Shown: positions 15,508 through 24,272 of the stretch, piece after piece
Numbering within the stretch: the stretch's first letter is position 1
Layout: every line of letters begins with the position of its first letter
Program-made: the position numbers and the translations under genes
Notes under the pieces: model-generated
Database searches by the model: none
Seen by the model: the letters and a program-made list of their open reading frames with translations, nothing else
What the model was told of the DNA's origin: nothing
Source of the DNA: JAXDTI01 sp034090045
GTDB taxonomy: Bacteria; Actinomycetota; Actinomycetes; Actinomycetales; Actinomycetaceae
Assembly (NCBI GenBank): GCA_034090045.1
Contig: JAXDTI010000004.1
Span: 124,001 to 188,000, forward strand
Length of the DNA: 64,000 nt
Direction: 5' to 3'

Positions 15508-16870
15508 GCAGCTGCTCCAATACTTGCCGGCTGAACACGCTGTCATATTCGAGTGGGTCTTCCAAGGAAATATCGGGAAGGTTTTCGGGCTCAAACCGGA
15601 TATGCATCCAGTCAGCCGCAACCCCGATACCGGCACGTTCAGCTGCAGAAAGCAGCTTGCCACGGATATTTGCCCTGGTGTTTTTTGGCGGTGTCTTTTG
15701 GGCTGACTCGGCAGCCCCACCGGGCAGCAGGGTCGCAAGTAACCCGGCAGCCTCCATCTTTTCACGCAACCCGGAATTCCCGATTTCATGGTAGGCCAGT
15801 TCCAGCCGCAACAGTTGATTATGGCTCAGTTTTCCATCAGCTCGGTTCTGCATCTGCTTCAGGATTCGCTGTTTCGCCAAATAATCAACTTTCGGCGTGA
15901 TGCTTTCAACGTCACCTGCTGACAGAGCCGCAAGCAACTCACCCCATTCAATCAGGCAGCGAGAACGCCAGGAATCGGTATCAGAAATCACGGTTTTAAG
16001 CATCGAGACTATCCGCAGCTGCAACTCCACAGCTTTCAGGTGTTCCCCTGCCGCAGTCTGAACCATAGAATCAGGGTTCGCGCTGATTTCACGCAAAGCG
16101 TTCAGCGGGTCAGCCAGTTCAAGGCGGGCAAGTTCGTTGTTGTCAAGGTCGCCACTTTCCAGGGCGTCCAGCAGCAGCGTTGTAGTCGCAACTTTCATGT
16201 AGGTCGGGTACTGACCAACATTACTGTCACCGACGATAATGTGGAGTCTTCGATACTTCTCTCCACCAGATAGCGGCTCGTCACGAGTGTTAACTATCGG
16301 TTTGGAATCAGTTGTGGCACGTGAATACACGTCATTGATTACGAAAGGACGCTGGGAAAGGTAGTATCTGCCGTCTGCTCCGAGATGACCTGCCCCGGTA
16401 TATAGTTGCCTGGTCACCAGGTGGGTAATCAGCGGGGGCAGATTGTTTATGAATTTTTTGTCTCGCCTTATCAGATAGTTTTCATGGCATCCGCAGGAGT
16501 TCCCAGCAGCGTCGAGGTTATTACGCATCAGATGCAAAACACCGGGCATTCCCCGCTCCGTCAGGGAAAGATTTACCTGCTGAAGCATGGCAGCAAACAG
16601 CATGTCACCCGCTCTATCGTGAGCGAGAAGGGTCATGGGGTCGCCACATTCCGCAGTCGCATATTCCGGATGTGACCCCACATCCAGGTACATACGTCCC
16701 CCGTTGGGCAGGAAAACATTTGTGGAACGATACTGCTGCTGTAGCGGCGCAAAAAGTTCCGCGGCAGCGGCTTCAGCATTCATCGGTGCCACGCCGGCAG
16801 CTGTGGAGGCGCAGGTTATCCCATATTCGGTTTCCAGTCCGATAACTCTGCTGGTTTCTGAAGGTGTCAT
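15500..16870 (-). CDS. pafA: Pup-protein ligase PafA
   Basis: Forms an isopeptide bond between the C-terminal glutamate of Pup and lysines of target proteins, using ATP; cytoplasmic, glutamine-synthetase-like fold. 456 residues. Seen: the N-terminal metal-binding GLETEYGITCA, the catalytic-Asp segment MYLDVGSHPEYATAECGD, NPDRMVQTAAG-like nucleotide-binding region and RARKQ-type helices toward the C-terminus. The start overlaps the pup stop (ATGA), so ligase and modifier are probably made together. No proteasome subunit or Mpa gene is adjacent. Confidence 0.97.
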   Translation of the reverse strand: MTPSETSRVIGLETEYGITCASTAAGVAPMNAEAAAAELFAPLQQQYRSTNVFLPNGGRMYLDVGSHPEYATAECGDPMTLLAHDRAGDMLFAAMLQQVNLSLTERGMPGVLHLMRNNLDAAGNSCGCHENYLIRRDKKFINNLPPLITHLVTRQLYTGAGHLGADGRYYLSQRPFVINDVYSRATTDSKPIVNTRDEPLSGGEKYRRLHIIVGDSNVGQYPTYMKVATTTLLLDALESGDLDNNELARLELADPLNALREISANPDSMVQTAAGEHLKAVELQLRIVSMLKTVISDTDSWRSRCLIEWGELLAALSAGDVESITPKVDYLAKQRILKQMQNRADGKLSHNQLLRLELAYHEIGNSGLREKMEAAGLLATLLPGGAAESAQKTPPKNTRANIRGKLLSAAERAGIGVAADWMHIRFEPENLPDISLEDPLEYDSVFSRQVLEQLHG

Positions 16871-17019
16871 TGACCACCCTTTTGTACGAAACCAGAAACG
16901 AAAGCATCGGCATCCTCGTAGAGAACATCGTCTATTTGGTCGAGCAGCTCATCAAGCTCAGTATCGGTTTTACCGGTAACCTGTTGCGATTCACTTTGGG
17001 AGTTAATTTCGTTGTTCAT
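16867..17019 (-). CDS. pup: Prokaryotic ubiquitin-like protein Pup (50 residues)
   Basis: Small disordered modifier attached to lysines by PafA. The 50-codon frame begins MNNEINSQSE, contains the acidic coiled region TELDELLDQIDDVLYED and ends FVQKGGQ. The C-terminal Gln must be deamidated to Glu by Dop before ligation (established for GGQ-type Pup). A strong AAGGAGGG ribosome site lies just before the ATG. It overlaps the dop stop by 17 bases and the pafA start by 4. It is shorter than the usual 60-70 residues: the N-terminal part, which normally engages the Mpa/ARC unfoldase pore, is the part reduced. Confidence 0.93.
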   Translation of the reverse strand: MNNEINSQSESQQVTGKTDTELDELLDQIDDVLYEDADAFVSGFVQKGGQ

Positions 17020-18604
17020 TTCCCTCCTTAGTTAATTCCTTTAACGACTGGTCAATATCTGGTAGCCGGATCGATAGTGGCTCGCTATCAGTGCCGCCTG
17101 CGGCAGTTGTCAGCGGGTCGCCCATGTTTGCGCGGACGAGCCGACCGTTACCGTTTTCAAAAACCAGGGTACCCCAACTGGCTGAGATGAGCCGTTGCGG
17201 ATATTTTCGGACAGCTCGGGCTCGAATAAGCGCTCGGGTACCTGCCGGGGGCGTGTTGAGGGCTGCTGCCGTTTCGCTTTCAGTAAAGAGCCGTTGCACC
17301 TGTCCCGCAGAGCGTAGTTTCGCTACCAGTGATTTTTCTGGTCGTAAATCTGCCCACTGCAAATCCATTGCGGCGAGTAGCGGGTCATCCCACCCGCTGG
17401 AATGACGCATACGCATCCCCTCTAAAAGCCGATATTTTCCGACCCACTCAACCCGTCCAGCCATTGACAGTGGGTCTTTTGCCAGCCCCGACACGGTTTC
17501 AGCCCAGATTTCAACAATGTGTTGCAGCTCGCTCAGGTCTTCACGGGACTGCTCCCCGAAATCGCCGCTCTCGGCTCTGCGCAACGCGGCAAGAATTAAA
17601 TCGATATAGCGTTGATGCAGATCGAGCGCACTCAACTCACCGGCACCGCGAGTCGCTATCCGGTGTTTGAATTCAAGATCATGACTTACAGCCCAGGTTT
17701 CCTCCACCGGGTCTTTCGCTATCGCCAGCGCCTCTAACTCGGATACCGGATAGGCGTTTTCCAGCAACCACAGGAATGCGTGAGTAGCGCCAAAACGCAG
17801 ATATGCGGAGCACTCAAATAGGTTTGCGTCGCCGCCGATAACGTGTAGGCGCCTCCACTTTTTAGCATCGGCGTGTGGCTCGTCACGGGTGTTCACTATC
17901 GGCCTGTTAAAAGTCGTTTCGAGTCCGATATCGTTTTCCACGAAATCGGCGCGCTGGGAGATCTGAAATCCGGGACGTTCAGAGCGCTGCCCTAACCCTA
18001 CCTTTCCGGAACCGCAAATCAGTGGACGCACCACCATGAAGGGTATTAACGCTGCGGATAGCTGCGAAAAAGGCAGCGAGCGTGTAACCGAATAGTTTTC
18101 GTGAGCGCCATAACTGGCTCCTTTACCATCGGTGTTGTTTTTGAATAACACGATTTCACTCTCGAGCCGATCGATTGCTTTACGCGCCAGGAGTTCCCCG
18201 GCACGGTCAAAACGAACCATATCGGCAACACTGGCACATTCCGGGGCTGAATACTCCGGATGGGCATGATCCACATATATTCGCCCGCCATTATGGGTGA
18301 CAAAGGCTCTCGGTTTCGGGGCGCGCAGCGAGTTTAGCTCTGCCTCACCCAACTCTCGCACACCAGACGGTGCCAGCCGATCCGGGTTGTCGGTTAGCAG
18401 AGAGGGGTCTACTGAGGCACGCTGATAACGATGGCCTCGCATATCGTTTAGCGGATCTTCTCCGTAGTAATCCCAACCTACCATAGTGCCATCTGCATCT
18501 GCCATAGCCTCAATCACTTTGGTAGAGGCGGCTATCACATTCGGATACCGTTCACCAGGAACCAAAATACCGTATTCTGTTTCGCTCGCCATCGCTCGAG
18601 GCAT
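17003..18604 (-). CDS. dop: Pup deamidase/depupylase Dop
   Basis: Deamidates the C-terminal Gln of Pup and also removes Pup from modified proteins. 533 residues, same fold as PafA. Seen: SETEYGILVPG at the N-terminus, the Dop-specific loop (about residues 35-85, GWDYYGEDPLNDMRG), the catalytic-Asp segment YVDHAHPEYSAPE, HENYSVTRSLPF and NTRDEPHADA. The GGQ C-terminus of the neighbouring Pup makes this enzyme necessary for pupylation. It abuts trmI with a one-base overlap, exactly where Mpa/ARC is found in most relatives. Confidence 0.96.
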   Translation of the reverse strand: MPRAMASETEYGILVPGERYPNVIAASTKVIEAMADADGTMVGWDYYGEDPLNDMRGHRYQRASVDPSLLTDNPDRLAPSGVRELGEAELNSLRAPKPRAFVTHNGGRIYVDHAHPEYSAPECASVADMVRFDRAGELLARKAIDRLESEIVLFKNNTDGKGASYGAHENYSVTRSLPFSQLSAALIPFMVVRPLICGSGKVGLGQRSERPGFQISQRADFVENDIGLETTFNRPIVNTRDEPHADAKKWRRLHVIGGDANLFECSAYLRFGATHAFLWLLENAYPVSELEALAIAKDPVEETWAVSHDLEFKHRIATRGAGELSALDLHQRYIDLILAALRRAESGDFGEQSREDLSELQHIVEIWAETVSGLAKDPLSMAGRVEWVGKYRLLEGMRMRHSSGWDDPLLAAMDLQWADLRPEKSLVAKLRSAGQVQRLFTESETAAALNTPPAGTRALIRARAVRKYPQRLISASWGTLVFENGNGRLVRANMGDPLTTAAGGTDSEPLSIRLPDIDQSLKELTKEGNEQRN

Positions 18605-19644
18605 TACTCTTCCCCTCCCTGGCGTATTCGGCTTGGTTCGTCACTTTGAACGTAACGCCGCGACCCGCCTTCGGCATCCCGCAGTACCTGCCTGATTTTT
18701 CTTCGGGTTTTCACTTTCTGGCCGGTTGCCTGTTCATCCCAGGTTTCCACACTGTTCCACTGACCACCTTTACCCTCAGCCATTTTTGCTGGGCGTGTCT
18801 GAATCCGGATCGGTCGACTACCCGGGGCTAGCACCCTGGTAAACACCAGGAACCCGGTGTGACCTATCATCTCATGTTCGGGACGCACTGCGAGACCCTG
18901 CACATGCCAATTTCGTTGAACGAATTCGCTGGATTGCGGTTCCATGAAACGTTCAGATTTGCGCAATTCCTCGCAGAGCCGGGATAGTTGGGGCACGGTC
19001 GCGACATAGGCAACCAGCACTCCTCCGGGCTGCAACACTCGAGCACAGGTCTCTATATGCAGCCAAGGCTCCAGCATATCGAGCAAAACCCTGTTTACAG
19101 ACTGCTCTGCCAGGTCTGTACCGGCATGCGCAACATCCTCTAGATGCAGATGCCAATTGCTTGGCTGCTCTTTAAACCAGGTTCGCACATTCGCTGCCGC
19201 AACCTGGGCGAAATCTTCACGAAGCTCATAGGAGTGCAGTTCTCCGGCACCTGCAAGTGCATTCAACAGGTGCATTGTGAGAGCACCGGATCCGACACCG
19301 GCTTCCAGGATACGCTGCCCTGGGCGTATATCTGCGAGGCGGACAATCTGCCCACAATCTTTCGGATATATTATTGCCGCACCGCGGGGCATGGAGAGCA
19401 CATGGTCAGTGAGCAGTGGCCGCATAGCGAGTATCTCGCGACCTTCCCGGCTGCGAATCACCGAACCTTCAGGCACCCCTATCAGCTCGTCAAGCCGGAA
19501 AGAAACCCTGTTAGCGTTGAACCATTTACCCGCTTGAATGGTCACAGTATAGGTTTTCCCATTTGCGGTTTGTAACTGGACACGGTCATTTTCGCAAAAG
19601 ACCCATTCCGGAGTCTCTCCTGAGTTTTCCACAGCTTCAAGCAC
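18604..19644 (-). CDS. trmI: tRNA (adenine-58-N1)-methyltransferase TrmI
   Basis: SAM-dependent methylation of A58 in the T loop of tRNAs. 346 residues. Seen: IIYPKDCGQIVRLADIRPGQRILEAGVGSGALT (SAM-binding GxGSG), the motif LLDMLEPW where the substrate base binds, and GVLVAYVATVPQL. An N-terminal beta-barrel-like domain (residues 20-75) precedes the Rossmann fold, as in Rv2118c. In mycobacteria the mpa gene follows; here dop follows with a one-base overlap. A 40-nt gap separates it from the divergent RecB-like gene. Confidence 0.95.
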   Translation of the reverse strand: MLEAVENSGETPEWVFCENDRVQLQTANGKTYTVTIQAGKWFNANRVSFRLDELIGVPEGSVIRSREGREILAMRPLLTDHVLSMPRGAAIIYPKDCGQIVRLADIRPGQRILEAGVGSGALTMHLLNALAGAGELHSYELREDFAQVAAANVRTWFKEQPSNWHLHLEDVAHAGTDLAEQSVNRVLLDMLEPWLHIETCARVLQPGGVLVAYVATVPQLSRLCEELRKSERFMEPQSSEFVQRNWHVQGLAVRPEHEMIGHTGFLVFTRVLAPGSRPIRIQTRPAKMAEGKGGQWNSVETWDEQATGQKVKTRRKIRQVLRDAEGGSRRYVQSDEPSRIRQGGEE

Positions 19645-19684
19645 ACTAGCAGTCTACTTTGCTCAGGCGCGATACCCTTAACTG

Positions 19685-20515
19685 GTGAGTAAATACAGTG
19701 CGCTATCTCCGTCCCGCATAAAGGATTTCCAGCAATGCCCTCTCAAATTTCGGCTACTGGTGGTGAATCATCTTTCCGCAAAACCCAACCAGGCGCAATT
19801 GCGCGGAACCCTGGTCCATTCGGTATTGGAGCATCTATTTGATTCTTCAGGTTCAGAACGAACGAATACGCGGGCTGAAGAACTATTGGTTGAACAGTGG
19901 GGTGAGCTGAAGACCAGTAACGAGGATACTGCCGTCCGGCTTTTCCCTGACGATGCTGGAGAAGATGAGTTCTTAGGTGAGGCGCGACGTCTGATCAGTA
20001 ACTATTTTATTCTCGAAAACCCCCAGCTGCTCACCCCTTCTCACCGGGAGTTCTATGTTCGAGACACCCTGGATTCGGGGCTGCGGGTGCACGGAGTAAT
20101 CGATCGTGTAGAAATCAGTTCTGATGGACAGGTGCGAATCGTTGACTACAAGACCGGAAAGGCACCTTCAGAGCGTTTCCTCTCCCCACTCGTGTTCCAG
20201 ATTCGTTTCTACTCGTTGCTGTGGTACCGGCTCTACGATACGCTACCTAAACTATTGCAATTGGAGTTTTTGGGGGATGCGAAAGTGTTCAGTTATGAAC
20301 CGAGTACACCAGATCTGCAACGAGTTACCTTGGAGCTTGAGGAGTGTTGGGGAGCTATCCGCACGGCGATAACCGAGCGCGTATTCGAGCCGCGCACTTC
20401 AAAACTCTGTGACTGGTGTGATTTTCGGGAACTTTGCCCGGCTTTTGGTGGACAGGCTCCCGAGATCGATGAGGAGGGCTTAGAAAAGCTCAGTAGTGCC
20501 GGCCCGATGACCTAG
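19685..20515 (+). CDS. RecB-family exonuclease (PD-(D/E)XK, Fe-S type)
   Basis: 276-residue single-domain nuclease of the RecB/Cas4-like PD-(D/E)XK superfamily. Seen: the N-terminal SPSRIKDFQQCPLKF, GTLVHSVLEHLF (His active-site motif), VHGVIDRVE...VRIVDYKTGKAP (D...DYK catalytic residues) and a C-terminal CDWC...LCPAFGG cluster which, with the N-terminal Cys, likely holds a 4Fe-4S cluster. The GTG at 19685 is the start. Located divergent to trmI, a conserved actinobacterial pairing (Rv2119/Rv2118c). The physiological role is not known. Confidence 0.9.
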   Translation: MSKYSALSPSRIKDFQQCPLKFRLLVVNHLSAKPNQAQLRGTLVHSVLEHLFDSSGSERTNTRAEELLVEQWGELKTSNEDTAVRLFPDDAGEDEFLGEARRLISNYFILENPQLLTPSHREFYVRDTLDSGLRVHGVIDRVEISSDGQVRIVDYKTGKAPSERFLSPLVFQIRFYSLLWYRLYDTLPKLLQLEFLGDAKVFSYEPSTPDLQRVTLELEECWGAIRTAITERVFEPRTSKLCDWCDFRELCPAFGGQAPEIDEEGLEKLSSAGPMT

Positions 20516-20521
20516 ACGCTT

Positions 20522-21184
20522 TCAAAGCGTACGCAAAAAGGCTTCATCTAGCAGTGAAACCTGAGAAAGGTGCGGTAATTGCTGATCGCAGTTCTCAGGG
20601 GCCGCGGTATTGCCGATAATAACCACCCTGGCGCCAGCAGCACATCCGGAGCGTAACCCGGGGAGAGAGTCCTCGAAGATACAGCAGTCGCGGATCTCGA
20701 CTCCCAACATCTCGGCTGCCTGCAGGTAGGGTTGCGGGTCAGGTTTGGATTTGCTCACCTCGTCTCCGGAAACACTCAAGTCTATAGCTCCCTGCGGCAG
20801 GCTGCCGAGTGCCGCATCAACGAGCCCCCGATAGGATGACGTGACTATGGCTTTCGGTATTTCTGCCAGTTGAGACAGCATTTGTGGCACTCCCGGAAAC
20901 CACGGGGCACCTTCTTCACGGTAGTAAGTCGCCATCCGTGACACCAACATATCCAAAACAACCGCTGCAGTGGTTTGAGCGCCGGTGAGTGAAACCATTT
21001 GTTCGGATGCCAAACGTAGCGAACCGCCTTTGAGTATTTCGCCGTATTCACTGTTCCAGGGCATCCCGAATTCGGCGAGCACCGCTGTCTCGGCACGTAA
21101 CCATAGCGGTTCAGAATCCAACAGTGTACCGTCTAAATCGAAGAGTAGTGCCTGCGGGAGTCCCCTCCTGACCATGTGAATCAT
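20522..21184 (-). CDS. HAD-superfamily phosphatase/phosphomutase
   Basis: 220-residue HAD hydrolase of the beta-phosphoglucomutase-like subgroup with a helical cap. Seen: motif I FDLDGTLLDSE with both Asp, motif II TSS, motif III Lys in SKSKPDPQPY, and motif IV FEDSLPGLRSG. The substrate cannot be told from sequence; small sugar phosphates are usual. It converges with the RecB-like gene, 6 nt apart. Confidence 0.88.
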   Translation of the reverse strand: MIHMVRRGLPQALLFDLDGTLLDSEPLWLRAETAVLAEFGMPWNSEYGEILKGGSLRLASEQMVSLTGAQTTAAVVLDMLVSRMATYYREEGAPWFPGVPQMLSQLAEIPKAIVTSSYRGLVDAALGSLPQGAIDLSVSGDEVSKSKPDPQPYLQAAEMLGVEIRDCCIFEDSLPGLRSGCAAGARVVIIGNTAAPENCDQQLPHLSQVSLLDEAFLRTL

Positions 21185-21243
21185 ATTTCAACTCTACCGG
21201 GAGCCTGCCGGTGAGAAACGTGACTTCCATATAGGTTTGTTAT

Positions 21244-22185
21244 ATGCGCTACTCACAGGTCGGAAAAACCGGTTTGCAGGTGTCGACGCTCGGATTGGGC
21301 ACCCTCACCTGGGGTCAGGACACTGACATCCACGAGGCAGCAGATATGCTTGACACCTATATATCTGCAGGTGGAAACCTTTTGGAGTGTTCAGCTTGGT
21401 ACGGCTCGGGTGCAGCTCTTGACGCCCTGGGGAAGCTGCTAGCCCGAGACGATATTGACCGTACTAGCCTGAATCTGGTTATCAGTCCTTTCGGTGTTCC
21501 AGATTCCGCAACCGGGCGTTACCTGCCAGGTCGCGGATGGCTGTTAACCAGCCTGGATTCAGCACTTCAGGTATTAGGAACCGACTATTTGGATGTTTGG
21601 AACATCCCAGGTTCGCTGCTCGGGCGGATCCGCATGGAAGAGTTGACACAAACGATTGCTACCGCCGTGAGCAGCGGAAAGGTCCGTTATGTTTCCTGTT
21701 CCGGAGCCCCAGCATGGATGATAGCCCGTCTTCATACGCTTCTTGAGACACAAAACTTGGAGGTTGCCGCGCTTTCGTCACCTTATTCGCTGCTCTCGCG
21801 GGGGGCGGAGGAAGAATATTTTGATATGACAAAGTCTCTCGGGATAGGTTTCTTCGCTGTCTCTGTGTTAGCTGCCGGTGTTTTGACCGGTAAGTATCGG
21901 GTGAACACTCCTCCGGATTCCCGTGGAGCTTCTCCACTGTTATCTTTCACTGTGGAACCGTATCTGAAACGTGATTATCTCGGAACCGTTGATGCCCTCG
22001 CCGCTGCCGCTGAGGGGTTAAATAAAACTGCTGCGCAGTTAGCGTTGAACTGGTCGTGGCGAAATCCCGCGGTGAGCTGCGCTATTACTGGCCCTCGCAC
22101 GAGTGCGCAATTGAATCAACTGCTGGATGCCGCAGATTCGGATGTGCCGCACCAGATCGCGCACGCACTTGACCAGGTTTCATAG
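21244..22185 (+). CDS. Aldo/keto reductase family protein with altered active site
   Basis: 313-residue (alpha/beta)8 protein of the AKR family, clear from GLQVSTLGLGTLTWGQDTD, the GVLTGKYR segment and the C-terminal NPAVSCAITGPRTSAQL nucleotide-binding part. The catalytic tetrad is eroded: Asp of the VDTA motif is Glu (LLECSAWYG), the Lys after beta-4 is Ser (LVISPFG), and the His is Pro (VWNIPG); only the Tyr remains. NADPH may still bind, but reductase chemistry is doubtful (inference). Upstream is the divergent HAD gene, downstream a convergent minus-strand operon. Confidence 0.85.
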   Translation: MRYSQVGKTGLQVSTLGLGTLTWGQDTDIHEAADMLDTYISAGGNLLECSAWYGSGAALDALGKLLARDDIDRTSLNLVISPFGVPDSATGRYLPGRGWLLTSLDSALQVLGTDYLDVWNIPGSLLGRIRMEELTQTIATAVSSGKVRYVSCSGAPAWMIARLHTLLETQNLEVAALSSPYSLLSRGAEEEYFDMTKSLGIGFFAVSVLAAGVLTGKYRVNTPPDSRGASPLLSFTVEPYLKRDYLGTVDALAAAAEGLNKTAAQLALNWSWRNPAVSCAITGPRTSAQLNQLLDAADSDVPHQIAHALDQVS

Positions 22186-22205
22186 TTAAAAAGATACGAA
22201 AGACT

Positions 22206-22451
22206 CTAGTCTTCTTCATCATAGTCGGTGTCATAATCCTCGTCGCTGTCTTCATCGACCGACTCGAAAGGCAGCTCCACCCCATAGCGAGTGAAGAGCG
22301 CATCATCGTATCGTTCGAAGGCGCTCAGTAGCCGTTTCTCGGCTCGTAGCACAGTTGCCGAATCCGGATCGTCACTGTCGGAGGCGGCACGATAGTGCTC
22401 CCGGATAGTGGTGACGAATTCGTCTAGTAACGCCGAAACATCAACTGCCAT
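22206..22451 (-). CDS. Small acidic conserved protein, function unknown
   Basis: 81 residues. An N-terminal helical part (FVTTIREHYRAASDSDD...RAEKRLLSAFERYDDALF) is followed by TRYGVELPFE and a tail made almost only of Asp, Glu, Ser and Tyr. Similar short proteins with an acidic tail are widespread in actinobacteria, sometimes labelled primosomal protein without evidence. It starts 9 nt after the stop of the FAD oxidoreductase gene, in the same orientation, so the two are probably co-transcribed. Confidence 0.75.
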   Translation of the reverse strand: MAVDVSALLDEFVTTIREHYRAASDSDDPDSATVLRAEKRLLSAFERYDDALFTRYGVELPFESVDEDSDEDYDTDYDEED

Positions 22452-22460
22452 GATTGTCCC

Positions 22461-23555
22461 CTAAGGCAGGTGCAGCTGTCCGCGAATCATGGTCACCATC
22501 AGGTCGGTACCCTTGATTTCGGCGGTTTCTTCCGGACCGACGATCCGGGTGGTGCCGTCTGGGTCTACCAGTTGGGATGCGCCCGCGTCTGGACCCAGCG
22601 GCAGAATCACCCATTCTTTACCTGGAGCGTAGGTAGTTGCGGGTTCTTTCCCGGCAATCTGATCCCGGATATTGGCTATCACGACGCGAGCGTGGGCGCG
22701 AGCCGCATCGGCACGTTTCGATTCCGGCACGTCGGTTATATCGCCGACCGCGTAAACATTATTGTTGGAACGCACCCGCATATATTCGTCCACCATGATG
22801 GTGCCATCAGGATTCATATAATCCGAATAGAATCCGTACAGGTATCCGGAAGAGGTTTGCGCACCGTAGCACAGGAACCAAATATCGGCTTCCACCTGCT
22901 CACCGGCCATGGTTTCAACCTGGAAAGTGGATAGCATCCCAACGTCGGTGGGTGGCATATATGCCAGTGGAGACCCCAACACCAACTCGATGCCCATTTG
23001 TTTCATCTGTTTGGTGAGAGTATCGCGAAGTTCATCCACGTATCCTGGGGTTCCGAGGATGCGGTCTTCTTTGTCAACCATGACTATTTCAAGATCCGGG
23101 AATGTGGCTTTCAGCTCACCGGCGAATTCAACACCTACTGTACCGGCTCCCACTAGCATGACACGTCTGGCTTTCGCCAGGTTGTCACGGGTCTGGTCGA
23201 GACGAGCTTTTGCAACTGATGCCTGCGACACCATGTGTTTTGCAGGATAGGGATAGGTTGTACCGGTCGCCAACACCAGGTAATCGCCCTCTATCGGTTC
23301 GTGACCGGCGACGAACACGGTACGGTCTTCGACACGCATACAGGTTCCGTGAACAACTTCGCCGCGACTGAGGAGCCTGGTATAGGGCATGAAGATTGTG
23401 TGCCCCCAAACCTGGTCTACTGCGGCACGCAACGCGGCAGCATGATGCACGAACTGGTCTTTTTGTTCGACCAGTACAACATCGGCTACGTCGTCCAGAC
23501 CGCCCGCCACGGTGATGCCGCCATAGCCGCCACCGATAACAACTACCTTCGCCAC
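22461..23555 (-). CDS. FAD-dependent NAD(P)H oxidoreductase (NDH-2/AIF-like)
   Basis: 364-residue two-dinucleotide-binding-domain flavoprotein. Seen: FAD-binding GGGYGGITVAGGL at the N-terminus, the second Rossmann motif VMLVGAGTVGVEFAGEL, LATGTTYPYP and the C-terminal FAD motif NVYAVGDITD. No redox-active Cys pair is visible and no membrane segment, so it looks like an AIF/FSP1- or NDH-2-like quinone reductase rather than a disulfide reductase; the acceptor is unknown. The start is GTG at 23555, with AGGAG 8 nt upstream. Confidence 0.87.
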   Translation of the reverse strand: MAKVVVIGGGYGGITVAGGLDDVADVVLVEQKDQFVHHAAALRAAVDQVWGHTIFMPYTRLLSRGEVVHGTCMRVEDRTVFVAGHEPIEGDYLVLATGTTYPYPAKHMVSQASVAKARLDQTRDNLAKARRVMLVGAGTVGVEFAGELKATFPDLEIVMVDKEDRILGTPGYVDELRDTLTKQMKQMGIELVLGSPLAYMPPTDVGMLSTFQVETMAGEQVEADIWFLCYGAQTSSGYLYGFYSDYMNPDGTIMVDEYMRVRSNNNVYAVGDITDVPESKRADAARAHARVVIANIRDQIAGKEPATTYAPGKEWVILPLGPDAGASQLVDPDGTTRIVGPEETAEIKGTDLMVTMIRGQLHLP

Positions 23556-23700
23556 TTGCGTACTCCTATATCAATCCCTCAATCGCACGCGATTCAGTTT
23601 CGGTTTTCAGTCTCGACGGCAACCTTTGACCCTAGTTGCGGGTAACCGTAGAAAACTATCAATAATTAGGATAACTCAATGTAGTCGTTGGGTGGAGCTA

Positions 23701-24180
23701 TTAGGAATGTTTTTCTACGGAAATCCGCTGCTTCAGAGCCCTGGCGATGTCTGGTTGAAAAAAATTGGGCCCTTTCAGCACTTTTCCGTCTTCTCGATAT
23801 ATCGGTTTGCCGTCTGCACCTAGTTTCGACATATTCGATGCCTGGACTTGCTCTAGGACTGCCGGCAGCGAGATCCCGGATTCCAGCGCCATACCATAAA
23901 CAACGTATGTCAGGTCTGCCAGGGCATCTGCTGCCTCAACGACGTCGCGCCTTCCCTCATCAAGCTCACGCAGTTTCGCTGCCGCTTCCTGGATGGCTTC
24001 TCCGGCACATGCCCCATAGACTGCGGTTACCAGCTCTGAGACTTCCTCCATTATGAGACTGATTCGCATGTGGACTCGCTGAAAGTCTACACTCGGTTCC
24101 GCTGTCGAAATAGGCATGTTATAGGTTTCGTGAAACTGTGCGACCAGGGCTTCCGGGTCTCGGGGGCTTGGATTCTTCAT
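23701..24180 (-). CDS. MazG-like/PRA-PH family nucleotide pyrophosphohydrolase
   Basis: 159-residue all-alpha NTP pyrophosphohydrolase-like protein: metal-binding EEVSEL...EAADALADLTYVVYG (ExxE and ExxD pairs) is the MazG/HisE superfamily signature, followed by a Cof-like tail with SKLGADGKPIYREDGKVLKGPNF. It probably hydrolyses a nucleoside triphosphate for pool cleaning; substrate not deducible. SD TGGAGGA precedes the ATG at 24180. It stands alone upstream of the divergent tRNA-Leu(GAG). Confidence 0.85.
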   Translation of the reverse strand: MKNPSPRDPEALVAQFHETYNMPISTAEPSVDFQRVHMRISLIMEEVSELVTAVYGACAGEAIQEAAAKLRELDEGRRDVVEAADALADLTYVVYGMALESGISLPAVLEQVQASNMSKLGADGKPIYREDGKVLKGPNFFQPDIARALKQRISVEKHS

Positions 24181-24272
24181 TTTTCCTCCAGTGTTTTTTA
24201 TGCTTATCCCACTCTATGTCATCGGGCGGGCGCTCAATCATTTCTCGCGGATGTGGTAGTGTTACCTGGAAC

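Noticed and set aside
15508..15789. N-terminal extension of the FKBP-like protein
   Set aside because: It would run about 280 bases inside pafA in another frame; the ATG at 15507 with the membrane anchor right after it fits better.
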